A stretch of 52,037 nucleotides of DNA, taken from Bacteroidia bacterium. GTDB taxonomy: Bacteria > Bacteroidota > Bacteroidia > Flavobacteriales_D > JAUILH01. Both the position numbers and the translations under genes were made by a program. The notes under the pieces were generated by a model. The model was not told the origin of the DNA and did no database searches. It saw nothing but the letters and a program-made list of their open reading frames with translations. Where the stretch lies: NCBI GenBank assembly GCA_030433115.1, contig JAUILH010000012.1:1-52037 (forward strand), in the 5' to 3' direction. Positions 45,101 to 52,037 of the stretch are shown here, in pieces (position 1 is the first letter of the stretch; the number at the start of each line of letters is the position of its first letter).

Positions 45101-47202
45101 ACAACCGTGATTTCAACTGAGTCGGTTCCACAAGAAATGGTGTAGTATACCCAAAATGAACCTACACCTGAAGCTGATGGATCAAATGTTCCGGTTGTTG
45201 TGTTAAAACCAGGAGCAGAAGAGCTCCATGTGCCTCCAGGAGTTTCTGCATCTAAAGTAACAGGTGCATCCGTTGTACATAAATTCGGAACGGTACAAAT
45301 GGAAGGATTGCAGCATATGGTTGCCAGCTGAGCGCATGCGGAGGCAGCGAAACTCTGAACATAACCTGTTCTTGTGTTGTCCCCTGAATCACCAGTTGAA
45401 CCAGCAGCAACCACATCACCTGTTGAAGTAATGTCCACATCATACACGGTAAATGAAGTAGGGTAGGTGGCCAATTGGGTCAAGTTTTGATCATACTTCA
45501 CCACGCCAGTTTTAGACCCTACGTAGACGTTTCCGCAATCATCAATGATGATTCCACTGTTCTCAACTACATTTCCACCCAGGAAAACATTGGTGTATAC
45601 CCCGCCTGGGATATTGGCCGTCGCAATGATGTTGGCTGTATTGAAATCTCTTTTGTGAACCTGGTCACCTCTGTGAGTATAAATGTAACCACCATAGTAA
45701 GCAATGGCTTCCATCCCAGTATTATTGTACCGCCAATTTTCGCACTTGTAACCTAAGTCGTAACCACCATTTTCAACATGAAATGGTGTGGCATTGTTGG
45801 GGCAAAGCGTTAGATTTTGGCTCACATACCCAATAGAATCATGTGTTAGGAAATAGTATTTTTCATTTGCTGTGGCGGTTATTGAACGCACCTCCTGAGT
45901 GTTGGGCGGAATTCCGGCAATGGTAGATCCAGTCACCTGAATGCTACTAGTCACATTTCCTGTTGCCATGTCAATGTCGTAAATGTATGGGAGTGGAGGT
46001 AATGAACCACCTGTTCCGCCCACTACTAATTTCGTCTGATCACAATTGAAAGCAATGTTCCAAAGTTCCGTACTGGTGAATAATCCTCCAGGACTGGGGT
46101 TGCTCCAATCTACCGCTCCGGAAGTGAAGTGTTTTCTGATTCTCGCCGTACTTCCGTTAGTGACAAATGAATTTCCGGCATCATCCGTTGCAAAAGTTCC
46201 GAGCCACTCGGAGGAATCGTAGGTTGTGGTGAAAGTCCATTGCTGTGCACCGGCAGCATTATATTTTGTCAACATCAATGGAACTACGCCTCCAATAGTA
46301 TAAGTATTACCAGCAGCATCTGTTTCAACTTCCCATACACAATCCCAGTTAGTATTGTAAGCCGGTGTTTGCGTCCAGGGATCAATCACGATTGTTTCAG
46401 TTGTGTTATACATTCCTAATTCAAATGAAATGACATTGCCATCTAATCTGTACTTGGATTCAATGATGTTTTGAGGATCGTTTTCATAGAAAGTCACTGG
46501 TTTATGGTCCAGTATGTTTCCATGAGAGCATTGTGTTATAAGTGTTCCGTTAGCTTGAAGAATAGGGTCTTTGGAATAGGCCAGTTTAACCTGACTCAAA
46601 TCTCCCCCAGGTCTCACGATGATAGAGTACTTTATTCCTTCTACTTTATGAATCTCATAGACGATATCAATATTCGGGTACATGTTCTTGTAGAGCAGTG
46701 TCTGATAGGATGGAACATGATCTACGAATACTTCTTCTCCATTTTTTTTGTACCCAAAATTGTGGTAGAAAGGGTTTTGATTCATCACCTCAATGTCAAC
46801 ATTCGGATTCGACCCCATCCAATATGCGGTCATCACATCTGCTTCAATGACCATCTTTTGACCGGCATCTTCAAAGTCTTGCCATTCTTTCAATGATTTA
46901 AATTCTTGCTGTTTTCTGGCTTTTCTGGCAGCTTTTTCAGCTTCAGATTTAACACGCTTTTTTCGATCGATAAACTCGAAGACAATACCGTCTTTTGTGA
47001 AATAGAAGTCTTCATTGAAGCCATCGTATACAAACTCAACCTTAGATTTAAAGCTCTGACCTTCTGGTCGGTCAAACTGACCAACATTTTCAATGAATCC
47101 TTTACTAGGTGCCATATGTTTGGTCCAGCTTTGCTGAGCAGTGGCGTTAAAAAAGAATCCCTGTACAGCAAATAATATCGAAAGTGTGTAAATTCTAAGC
47201 AT
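42193..47202 (-). CDS. Giant repeat protein with T9SS type B (gliding-motility) sorting domain
   Basis: 1669 residues. Signal peptide 1-23 (ATAQ). Residues about 32-280 match the N-terminal domain seen in many Bacteroidota giants (GFIENVGQFDRPEG, FYFTKDGIVFEFIDRKK), which I recall as DUF7948. About 285-620 is propeller-like (VWEVETDAAGNTYTIGG, GNSFVTNG, DCGNVYVGSKTGVVKYD). About 815-1500 is an array of two alternating modules (see the repeat entry). A PKD-like module follows, and from about 1587 the type B sorting domain: FVPNIFSPNGDGNNDVFYVEG, LSIFNRWGELVFES, NAVFVYMVRYTDTLG. It is exported by T9SS with the help of the adjacent PorP/SprF and is probably an adhesin or surface-layer protein. 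Confidence 0.92.
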   Translation of the reverse strand: MLRIYTLSILFAVQGFFFNATAQQSWTKHMAPSKGFIENVGQFDRPEGQSFKSKVEFVYDGFNEDFYFTKDGIVFEFIDRKKRVKSEAEKAARKARKQQEFKSLKEWQDFEDAGQKMVIEADVMTAYWMGSNPNVDIEVMNQNPFYHNFGYKKNGEEVFVDHVPSYQTLLYKNMYPNIDIVYEIHKVEGIKYSIIVRPGGDLSQVKLAYSKDPILQANGTLITQCSHGNILDHKPVTFYENDPQNIIESKYRLDGNVISFELGMYNTTETIVIDPWTQTPAYNTNWDCVWEVETDAAGNTYTIGGVVPLMLTKYNAAGAQQWTFTTTYDSSEWLGTFATDDAGNSFVTNGSTARIRKHFTSGAVDWSNPSPGGLFTSTELWNIAFNCDQTKLVVGGTGGSLPPLPYIYDIDMATGNVTSSIQVTGSTIAGIPPNTQEVRSITATANEKYYFLTHDSIGYVSQNLTLCPNNATPFHVENGGYDLGYKCENWRYNNTGMEAIAYYGGYIYTHRGDQVHKRDFNTANIIATANIPGGVYTNVFLGGNVVENSGIIIDDCGNVYVGSKTGVVKYDQNLTQLATYPTSFTVYDVDITSTGDVVAAGSTGDSGDNTRTGYVQSFAASACAQLATICCNPSICTVPNLCTTDAPVTLDAETPGGTWSSSAPGFNTTTGTFDPSASGVGSFWVYYTISCGTDSVEITVVNCSPLSVCVDTNGDLVVTGGNGPYSWDEWDAGGNIPITNQTECQNCGYSWVFGQCLNGIIPVTSCSSPAGWVNMGTGGTYTPSAGADTVQVTDNNGTNVVFYDISTIPPCSAVCDATIDPAGPFCENDPATTLTAATTGGTWTGTGITNGSTGTFNPATAGAGSHVITYTLGCGDSDTETIVVNAQDDPSFTYAQTTYCTTDPNPSPNSITTSGGTFSIDNGGTINTSTGEIDIATSGAGSYTVTYSTGGTCPATGTLSITITAGADATISAAGPFCENAASVTLSAVDAGGTWTGTGITNGTTGEFDPATAGAGAHIITYTISGSCGDSDTETITVNALDDATFTYAQSSYCLSDPNPSPNSVTIPGGTFTINNGGTINGSTGEIDIATSGAGSYDVTYTTNGPCPTSSTITIIITTGADATIAATTPLCENDPILILSATDPGGTWTGTGIINGTTGEFDPAIAGPGTHTITYTISGSCGDADTETVTVVAQDDASFTYASGSYCLSDPNPTPNAIATPGGTFTIDNAGTINAGTGELDISGTGTGSFTVTYITGGTCPDTATFSVNISNAFDATITPAGPFCANDGVQTLTAVDAGGNWSGTGITNGATGTFDPAIAGPGTHTITYSIGGSCGDTDTETITVNAADDASFSYPTTAFCISDPDPSPSSIATPGGTFTMSPSGTINASSGEIDLDATGNGTYMVYYTTNGPCPGIDSVSITITTQADATIDPAGPYCESDPAVTFTANGTGGTWSGTGIDPSTGLFDPGLAGPGTWDIIYTIPGGCGDADTIQVIVYNDPIANAGLDTTIYLGEVVGLSGQGGVNYTWSPPNGLSCTNCANPDASPFTTTTYIMTTTDINGCSSTDNVTVYVIEEEQDIFVPNIFSPNGDGNNDVFYVEGSGLNNFNLSIFNRWGELVFESSDQNTGWDGTQNGKGLNNAVFVYMVRYTDTLGNEQTISGNVTLLR
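42690..44765 (-). repeat. Alternating P/Q modules of the type B cargo, period about 456-462 bases
   Basis: Five P modules (DATISAAGPFCEN with GGTWTGTGITNGTTGEFDP) alternate with four Q modules (DASFTYxxxxYCLSDPNPSP with GGTFTIDNxGTIN). Matching positions recur at 44600, 44144 and 43682, so one P-Q pair is about 152-154 residues. A diverged P-like module lies further upstream near 45200. Confidence 0.85.
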
Positions 47203-47257
47203 TTAATTAAAATTTTTACAAATTTGGAGATTCATTGTAACTAATAAAAGAGGGCTA

Positions 47258-47264
47258 CCCCCCC
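47258..47264 (+). repeat. Run of seven C just before the histidine kinase start
   Basis: Seven consecutive C lie 9 bases before ATG 47273 in the short gap shared with the divergent giant gene. The run is short, but its place would let slippage change expression. Confidence 0.6.
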
Positions 47265-47272
47265 AATTTTTA

Positions 47273-49228
47273 ATGACTGCTGTTCTTAAAATATGTTTGA
47301 CTGTTTCTCTGTTATGGGGTTGTTTTTCAGGTTTTTGCCAGAAAAACGAGACTTACCATGAACTGGAACAAGCAGCATACAGAAATGAGGATTTGATGAG
47401 ATCTATGGGAGATTCTCTTATTGCGATTGATCAGAAAAAGCATCAGGCCAAGGTGTTTTTGGAGTATGCCAACCACTTTTACTATCTGGATCAATTTGAG
47501 CCAGCAGATTCAATGTATAAACTCACCATTCAATATGCTCAGGAGCATGGAGATAAGCTAAACGAAAATAAAGCCCGAGTGCGGAGAGCGATTCTTTTGA
47601 GGGACCTTAATCGTCTGGACGAGTCGTATACTCAATTGAGCTATCTGGAAAAGCGTTTTAAAGAGGAAGGAGATTATTACAATAGGATTGACGCCATCAA
47701 CAGCATGGGACATATCAAATTTGATCAATATCAGCCCGACAGTGGATTGTTTTATTATCGCAAAGCATTGGATCTGGCTATAGAAAACAATTCTTCATTT
47801 CAGAGAGCATACATTCTCAATAATATCGGTCTGTTTGAATTGGATGAAGGTATGATGGATGAAGCGCTCCAAGATTTTAAGGAAGCCTATAAATATGCTG
47901 TCGAAAGTCGTGAAATTAGACTTGAATCTACACTCGCCACCAATATTGGCTTGATGTTTATGAGGCTGGACAGTTTGTCTGAAGCGGTCAAGCACTTTAA
48001 TATGTTATTGGTCAGCGCAAAAGAAGCCAATGCACCAGTCCCTTTGGGAACGGCCTACATCAATTTGGGCACAGTCCATATCGAAAAAGCGGATTACAGA
48101 GCCGCTCAACTGTACTACGATTCAGCCCTCACCCAGATGAGGATTTCAGACGACAGTTTGTTGATTTGTAAAATGTACAATGCAATAGGAAATTTGCAGA
48201 CAAAAAAGGGTCAATACCAACAAACTCTTATGTACGCGGATAGCGCTCTGGGAGTGGCTTCCAGATTTGGCGTTTTGAGAGACGAAATGTTGGCTCACTT
48301 GCTCATGTCAAATGCGTGGGATAGTCTGCGTTCCAGTGATTCGGCACTGTACCATTACCGCATGTATAAATCTTTGTCAGATAGCCTGAGGGATTTGGGA
48401 AAGGAAGAGGTTATTGCGGAGATGCAAGCCAAATATGAACTGAAAGACAAGGAGACAGAGTTAATCAGGGCCAAGGCTGAGAATGAAGTACTGAAAAAAG
48501 ATCAGGAAATAAATGCTATTCAAAGGCGCAATTATTTATTCGGATTTATTTTCCTGATTATTGTTTTGCTTGCTTTGGGCTATATCATCTATCAGAGAAT
48601 TATCCGGAAACAGAAGGAACAATTTGCCCAAACTTTGATTAAAAATATCGAAGAGGAAAGGGGACGAATTGCAAGAGATTTACATGATGATGTGGGACAA
48701 ACACTCTCTATGCTGAAAAACCGGATTGAGAGTCAGAAAAATCAAGATCAGGATGAGATACTTACAGAATCATTGTCTTCAGTGATCAACCAGACCAGAG
48801 AGATTTCCAGAAACTTGTATCCAAATTACCTTAGGAAGGTGTCTATTGAAGTGGCTCTGGAAACCCTATTTTCGAAAATTGAGGATACTACTGAAATGAC
48901 TTGTTCACTGGAATCTGAACAAATTGATCGCATGATTTCAGAAGATCAGAAGATGCACCTATACAGAATTGTGCAGGAATTGACCAATAATACTTTAAAG
49001 CATAGTCAGGGAAATGCCTTGAAATTGATGATCTCTACTTCAAAGAATGATATAAAATTTACTTACCTTGATAACGGGTCGGGGTTCAAATCCAAACAAG
49101 ACTTATCCGGAATTGGACTCATGAGTATCAAAGAAAGGGTCAGTTTGATGAATGGTTCGGTGACCATGACATCCAATAAACCCACTGGCATTAAAGTGCA
49201 AATAAAATTCAATGGCAAACCCGTCTGA
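47273..49228 (+). CDS. TPR sensor histidine kinase (NarX/DesK class)
   Basis: 651 residues. Signal peptide or first helix 1-22, then about 13 helix pairs of TPR type (about 30-360; for example ALDLAIENNSSFQRAYILNN, YDSALTQMRISDDSLLI), a coiled coil about 375-415, one transmembrane helix about 420-441, and a cytoplasmic kinase. The phosphorylated His471 sits in ERGRIARDLHDDVGQTLSML (HisKA_3), and the ATPase part has ELTNNTLKHS, LDNGSGF and GIGLMSIKERV. The TPR part should lie in the periplasm and bind protein or peptide. It overlaps the regulator gene by 17 bases and is divergent from the giant type B cargo gene, 70 bases apart. Confidence 0.95.
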   Translation: MTAVLKICLTVSLLWGCFSGFCQKNETYHELEQAAYRNEDLMRSMGDSLIAIDQKKHQAKVFLEYANHFYYLDQFEPADSMYKLTIQYAQEHGDKLNENKARVRRAILLRDLNRLDESYTQLSYLEKRFKEEGDYYNRIDAINSMGHIKFDQYQPDSGLFYYRKALDLAIENNSSFQRAYILNNIGLFELDEGMMDEALQDFKEAYKYAVESREIRLESTLATNIGLMFMRLDSLSEAVKHFNMLLVSAKEANAPVPLGTAYINLGTVHIEKADYRAAQLYYDSALTQMRISDDSLLICKMYNAIGNLQTKKGQYQQTLMYADSALGVASRFGVLRDEMLAHLLMSNAWDSLRSSDSALYHYRMYKSLSDSLRDLGKEEVIAEMQAKYELKDKETELIRAKAENEVLKKDQEINAIQRRNYLFGFIFLIIVLLALGYIIYQRIIRKQKEQFAQTLIKNIEEERGRIARDLHDDVGQTLSMLKNRIESQKNQDQDEILTESLSSVINQTREISRNLYPNYLRKVSIEVALETLFSKIEDTTEMTCSLESEQIDRMISEDQKMHLYRIVQELTNNTLKHSQGNALKLMISTSKNDIKFTYLDNGSGFKSKQDLSGIGLMSIKERVSLMNGSVTMTSNKPTGIKVQIKFNGKPV

Positions 49229-49886
49229 TTTGAAAATATTGATTGCTGATGATCATCCAATTTTTCGAAATGGTGTGAAGGATATACTGACTGCCCATCT
49301 CGAAAATGTGATCATTACTGCTGTGGCAGACGGGAAAATTGCCTGGCAGGAAATCAAAGACCACGCGCCGGAAATCGCTGTTTTGGATGTAGATATGCCG
49401 GAAATGGATGGTTTAGAAGTGTGCAAGAAGATCAATAAAAGCGACCTGCCGACCAGAGTCATTATACTCACCATGTATAAAGATCTTGAGATTTTTAACT
49501 CAGCCATTGCAAACGGTGCAAAGGGTTTTTTACTGAAAGATCATAGTGGACTTGATATGGTTGAATGCATCAAAAAGGTGCTTACAGGTGAGGTCTACAT
49601 TGGAAAAGGACTTGAGGATAGAATGGGAGGTCATTCTGAGTACTTGAAGCGGATTAAAAAATTGGAAAGCAGTCTTGAAACGCTCACAGCAGCCGAATTG
49701 AAAACACTTAAATTGGTTCAGAAAAACAATACCAGTAAAGAGATTGCCCATAAATTATTTGTAACTCAGAAGACGGTTGAGAATTATAGATCCAGAATTT
49801 GTAAAAAACTGAATATCCCAGGCGGCAATAATGCTTTAATCAGGTGGGTAATGGATAATAAAGATCTGCTGAAGGAGTTGAAGTGA
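49212..49886 (+). CDS. Response regulator, NarL/LuxR family
   Basis: 224 residues. The receiver domain has Asp13/Asp14 in ILIADDHPIFRNG, phosphorylated Asp59 in EIAVLDVDMPEMDGLEV, Thr in VIILTMYKD and Lys in KGFLLKDHS. The C-terminal LuxR helix-turn-helix (about 155-215) includes LTAAELKTLKLVQKNNTSKE and LFVTQKTVENYRSRICKKLN. It is the partner of the kinase it overlaps by 17 bases. Its target genes cannot be read from sequence; the divergent giant-PorP operon is the nearest candidate. Confidence 0.95.
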   Translation: MANPSDLKILIADDHPIFRNGVKDILTAHLENVIITAVADGKIAWQEIKDHAPEIAVLDVDMPEMDGLEVCKKINKSDLPTRVIILTMYKDLEIFNSAIANGAKGFLLKDHSGLDMVECIKKVLTGEVYIGKGLEDRMGGHSEYLKRIKKLESSLETLTAAELKTLKLVQKNNTSKEIAHKLFVTQKTVENYRSRICKKLNIPGGNNALIRWVMDNKDLLKELK

Positions 49887-50034
49887 TTTCGTGATCTTTA
49901 AAATATGTATGCAACTAAAACGTCCTAAAGTGTATCATTTTAGATAGAATGGAAATAGGTTGAGCTATATTTAGTATTTTCACACCTCCAAAATCAAGAT
50001 TCGACAAACAAGAACAAAACAAAACTCTATAAAT

Positions 50035-50715
50035 ATGAATTGGGAAAAGGAATTTAGATCGTATGCTACCAAGCATCAAGGAATAAGCAGCACAAGCTAC
50101 GACAAGTATATGTCGGCTACTCACGGACCTGAGAATATGACCAGAACAGTCATTGAAGAAAGACAAATGCCCTTTAGAGAGGTAGATGTGTTTTCGAGAT
50201 TGATGGCCGATAGAATTATTTTTCTGGGAACAGGTATTGATGATTACATTGCCAACATCATTCAGGCACAGTTGTTATTTCTGGAGTCGGTTGACAATTC
50301 TAAAGACATTCAAATTTATTTAAATTCTCCTGGAGGAAGTGTGTATGCCGGATTGGGTATTTATGATACCATGCAATACATTCAGCCAGATGTGGCAACC
50401 ATCTGTACAGGAATGGCCGCTTCAATGGGAGCTGTATTGTTGTGTGCAGGAGCTGAGGGGAAAAGAACCGCCTTGCCACATTCAAGGGTGATGATTCACC
50501 AACCATTGGGTGGTGCATCAGGACAAGCTTCTGATATTGAAATTACAGCCAGAGAGATTCAAAAATTGAAGAAAGAATTGTACGACATCATTGCATCTCA
50601 TTCAGGTCAGACGTATGAGAAAGTTTGGGAAGACAGTGACCGTGATTATTGGATGATCGCTGAAGAGGCCAAAGCCTACGGAATGATCGATGAAGTACTT
50701 ACCAGATCTAAATAA
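50035..50715 (+). CDS. clpP: ATP-dependent Clp protease proteolytic subunit
   Basis: 226 residues. The catalytic Ser lies in [19 protein letters not shown], the His in [13 protein letters not shown], and the Asp in [32 protein letters not shown] forms the substrate-binding strand. An N-terminal stretch of about 45 residues precedes the mature core, typical of this phylum and probably cut off. ClpP forms a 14-mer that degrades proteins fed to it by ClpX, whose gene starts within this stop codon (TAATG). Confidence 0.97.
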   Translation: MNWEKEFRSYATKHQGISSTSYDKYMSATHGPENMTRTVIEERQMPFREVDVFSRLMADRIIFLGTGIDDYIANIIQAQLLFLESVDNSKDIQIYLNSPGGSVYAGLGIYDTMQYIQPDVATICTGMAASMGAVLLCAGAEGKRTALPHSRVMIHQPLGGASGQASDIEITAREIQKLKKELYDIIASHSGQTYEKVWEDSDRDYWMIAEEAKAYGMIDEVLTRSK

Positions 50716-51947
50716 TGAGTGATAAAGAAAATATCAACTGCTCCTTTTGCGGGAGAAAGAAAAGTGACGTTAACGTTTTAATTGCTGGAATTTCCGGTCA
50801 CATTTGCGACAATTGTATTGCCCAGGCAAACAATATCGTGCGTGAGGAAGTATCTCAAAAAGCAACTAAAAGCCTTGAGACAAAATTGACACTGTCCAAA
50901 CCATCCGAATTAAAGGTTGGTTTGGACCAGTTTGTCATAGGTCAGGATGATGCCAAAAAGACGCTGTCTGTTGCTGTCTACAATCATTACAAACGCCTTT
51001 TACAAGTTGATAATTCTGATGAGGTTGAGATTGAAAAGTCTAATGTCATTTTTGTTGGTAAAACAGGAACTGGAAAGACCTTAATGGCGAGAACCATTGC
51101 CAAGATGCTCAATGTGCCGTTTTGTATTGCAGATGCCACAGTTTTAACTGAAGCCGGATACGTAGGTGAAGATGTGGAAAGCATTTTGAGTCGTTTGCTT
51201 CAGGCTGCAGATTACGATTTGCCTTCTGCCGAAAGAGGCATTGTTTTTATTGATGAAATTGACAAAATTGCCAGAAAGAGCGACAATCCATCTATTACCA
51301 GAGACGTCTCCGGAGAGGGCGTACAACAAGCTTTATTGAAGTTGTTGGAAGGTACAACAGTGAATGTGCCACCGCAGGGAGGAAGAAAACATCCGGAGCA
51401 AAAGTTGATCCAGGTGAATACAAAAAACATCCTATTCATTTGTGGCGGAGCATTTGCAGGAATTGAAAAGTTGATTGAGAGACGGGTGAAAACCAACGCC
51501 ATCGGATTTAGTGTTGAGTCTAACGGGCACACTGATGAAGATAATCTGTTAGAATACATCATCCCAACCGACTTAAAAGACTACGGCTTAATTCCAGAGT
51601 TAATTGGTCGTTTTCCGGTTCTAACACATTTGAATCCTTTGGATGCAAAGACACTAAGACGAATTTTAACAGAACCCAAAAACGCTTTGATCAAGCAATA
51701 TGTAAAGTTGTTTGATATGGATGATGTGACTTTGTCTTTCGATAAGGATGTGATGGATTTCATTGTTGAAAAAGCTATCGAGTTTAAGTTGGGCGCCAGA
51801 GGGCTAAGATCAATTTGTGAGGCTATTCTGAATGATGCCATGTTTAACTTGCCGGGAGAGAAAGAGGTCAAGGAGTTTAAAGTGACGTTAGACTATGCCA
51901 AGGATCAGTTCGGGAAGTCTAAAATGAACAAATTGAGGGTGGCTTGA
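50715..51947 (+). CDS. clpX: ATP-dependent Clp protease ATP-binding subunit ClpX
   Basis: 410 residues. The N-terminal zinc-binding domain has four Cys ([11 protein letters not shown] and HICDNC). The AAA+ core has Walker [16 protein letters not shown], the pore loop [10 protein letters not shown], Walker [17 protein letters not shown], and the Ile-Gly-Phe loop in [11 protein letters not shown] that docks on ClpP. The C-terminal sensor region [16 protein letters not shown] is present. ClpX unfolds tagged proteins and passes them to ClpP. It follows clpP with a TAATG overlap. Confidence 0.97.
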   Translation: MSDKENINCSFCGRKKSDVNVLIAGISGHICDNCIAQANNIVREEVSQKATKSLETKLTLSKPSELKVGLDQFVIGQDDAKKTLSVAVYNHYKRLLQVDNSDEVEIEKSNVIFVGKTGTGKTLMARTIAKMLNVPFCIADATVLTEAGYVGEDVESILSRLLQAADYDLPSAERGIVFIDEIDKIARKSDNPSITRDVSGEGVQQALLKLLEGTTVNVPPQGGRKHPEQKLIQVNTKNILFICGGAFAGIEKLIERRVKTNAIGFSVESNGHTDEDNLLEYIIPTDLKDYGLIPELIGRFPVLTHLNPLDAKTLRRILTEPKNALIKQYVKLFDMDDVTLSFDKDVMDFIVEKAIEFKLGARGLRSICEAILNDAMFNLPGEKEVKEFKVTLDYAKDQFGKSKMNKLRVA

Positions 51948-52037
51948 TCACTCAATCACCAAATTAAAATCCTTTGAGAATTTAAACTGCTTGCCATCTA
52001 AATCAGCCATGGCATCCGTTTCACCCTTTTCAATGAG
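51948..52037 (-). CDS. C-terminal end of an unidentified gene (runs off the window)
   Basis: The last 29 codons and stop of a minus-strand frame that is open to the window edge: it ends GKQFKFSKDFNLVIE. It converges on clpX with no bases between the two stop codons. The fragment is too short to name a product; its frame is supported only by openness and the tight spacing. Confidence 0.5.
   Translation of the reverse strand, partial: LIEKGETDAMADLDGKQFKFSKDFNLVIE

Overview
The window is a piece of a Bacteroidota chromosome, most likely Flavobacteriales (Cryomorphaceae/Crocinitomicaceae-like). The evidence is three proteins with PorP/SprF-type barrels, a type A and a type B type IX secretion (T9SS) sorting domain on two giant Cys-rich repeat proteins, a PorE-like TPR/PD40/CRD/OmpA protein, many small acidic lipoproteins, and promoters of the Bacteroidota type (TAnnTTTG with an upstream TTG). 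GC is about 41% where I counted it. Genes are packed tightly, often with ATGA or TAATG overlaps. No stretch over 300 bases lacks a gene, and I saw no tRNA, rRNA, CRISPR array, insertion sequence or phage gene.

Layout: 1-7.5 kb (+) holds the 3' part of aroC (its first ~136 bases look foreign), a dicarboxylate/glutamate symporter, an AsmA-like protein with a long helical tail, and the PorE-like protein. 7.5-12.6 kb (-) holds a small lipoprotein and a purL-fkp-fkp group; the last gene carries four tandem FKBP_N-like units. 12.7-15.5 kb (+) holds a polytopic membrane protein, a YdfG-like dehydrogenase, and a lipoprotein that keeps both ends of a YtcJ-like amidohydrolase but lacks the whole catalytic barrel. 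15.5-19.5 kb (-) is a gluconate-dehydrogenase-like pair (subunit 3 and GMC flavoprotein) followed by an ABC-F ATPase. 19.6-20.5 kb has two acidic Cys lipoproteins, one with eleven KCE(E/G)G repeats, and then a long-chain acyl-CoA ligase (-).

22.4-25.8 kb (+) is the most unusual part: an ECF sigma factor overlapping a gene that joins an anti-sigma-like cytoplasmic domain and one transmembrane helix to an outer-membrane PorP/SprF-like barrel, followed at once by an ordinary PorP/SprF gene. It looks like a one-polypeptide signalling route from outer membrane to RNA polymerase.

25.8-32.6 kb is mostly housekeeping: a Sun/RsmF-type methyltransferase, a lipoprotein, an O-methyltransferase, a small barrel protein, a subtilase, threonine aldolase and a lipoprotein. 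32.5-35.6 kb (-) is an operon of a fused hpt-adk gene, obgE, a PAP2 phosphatase and crcB. 35.8-41.1 kb (+) is a 1505-residue type A T9SS cargo with alternating SprB-like modules, then an ACP-like membrane protein. 41.2-47.2 kb (-) is a 1669-residue type B cargo with its PorP/SprF partner. Divergent from it is a TPR histidine kinase and NarL-type regulator pair (47.3-49.9 kb), then clpP-clpX and the last 29 codons of an unidentified gene.
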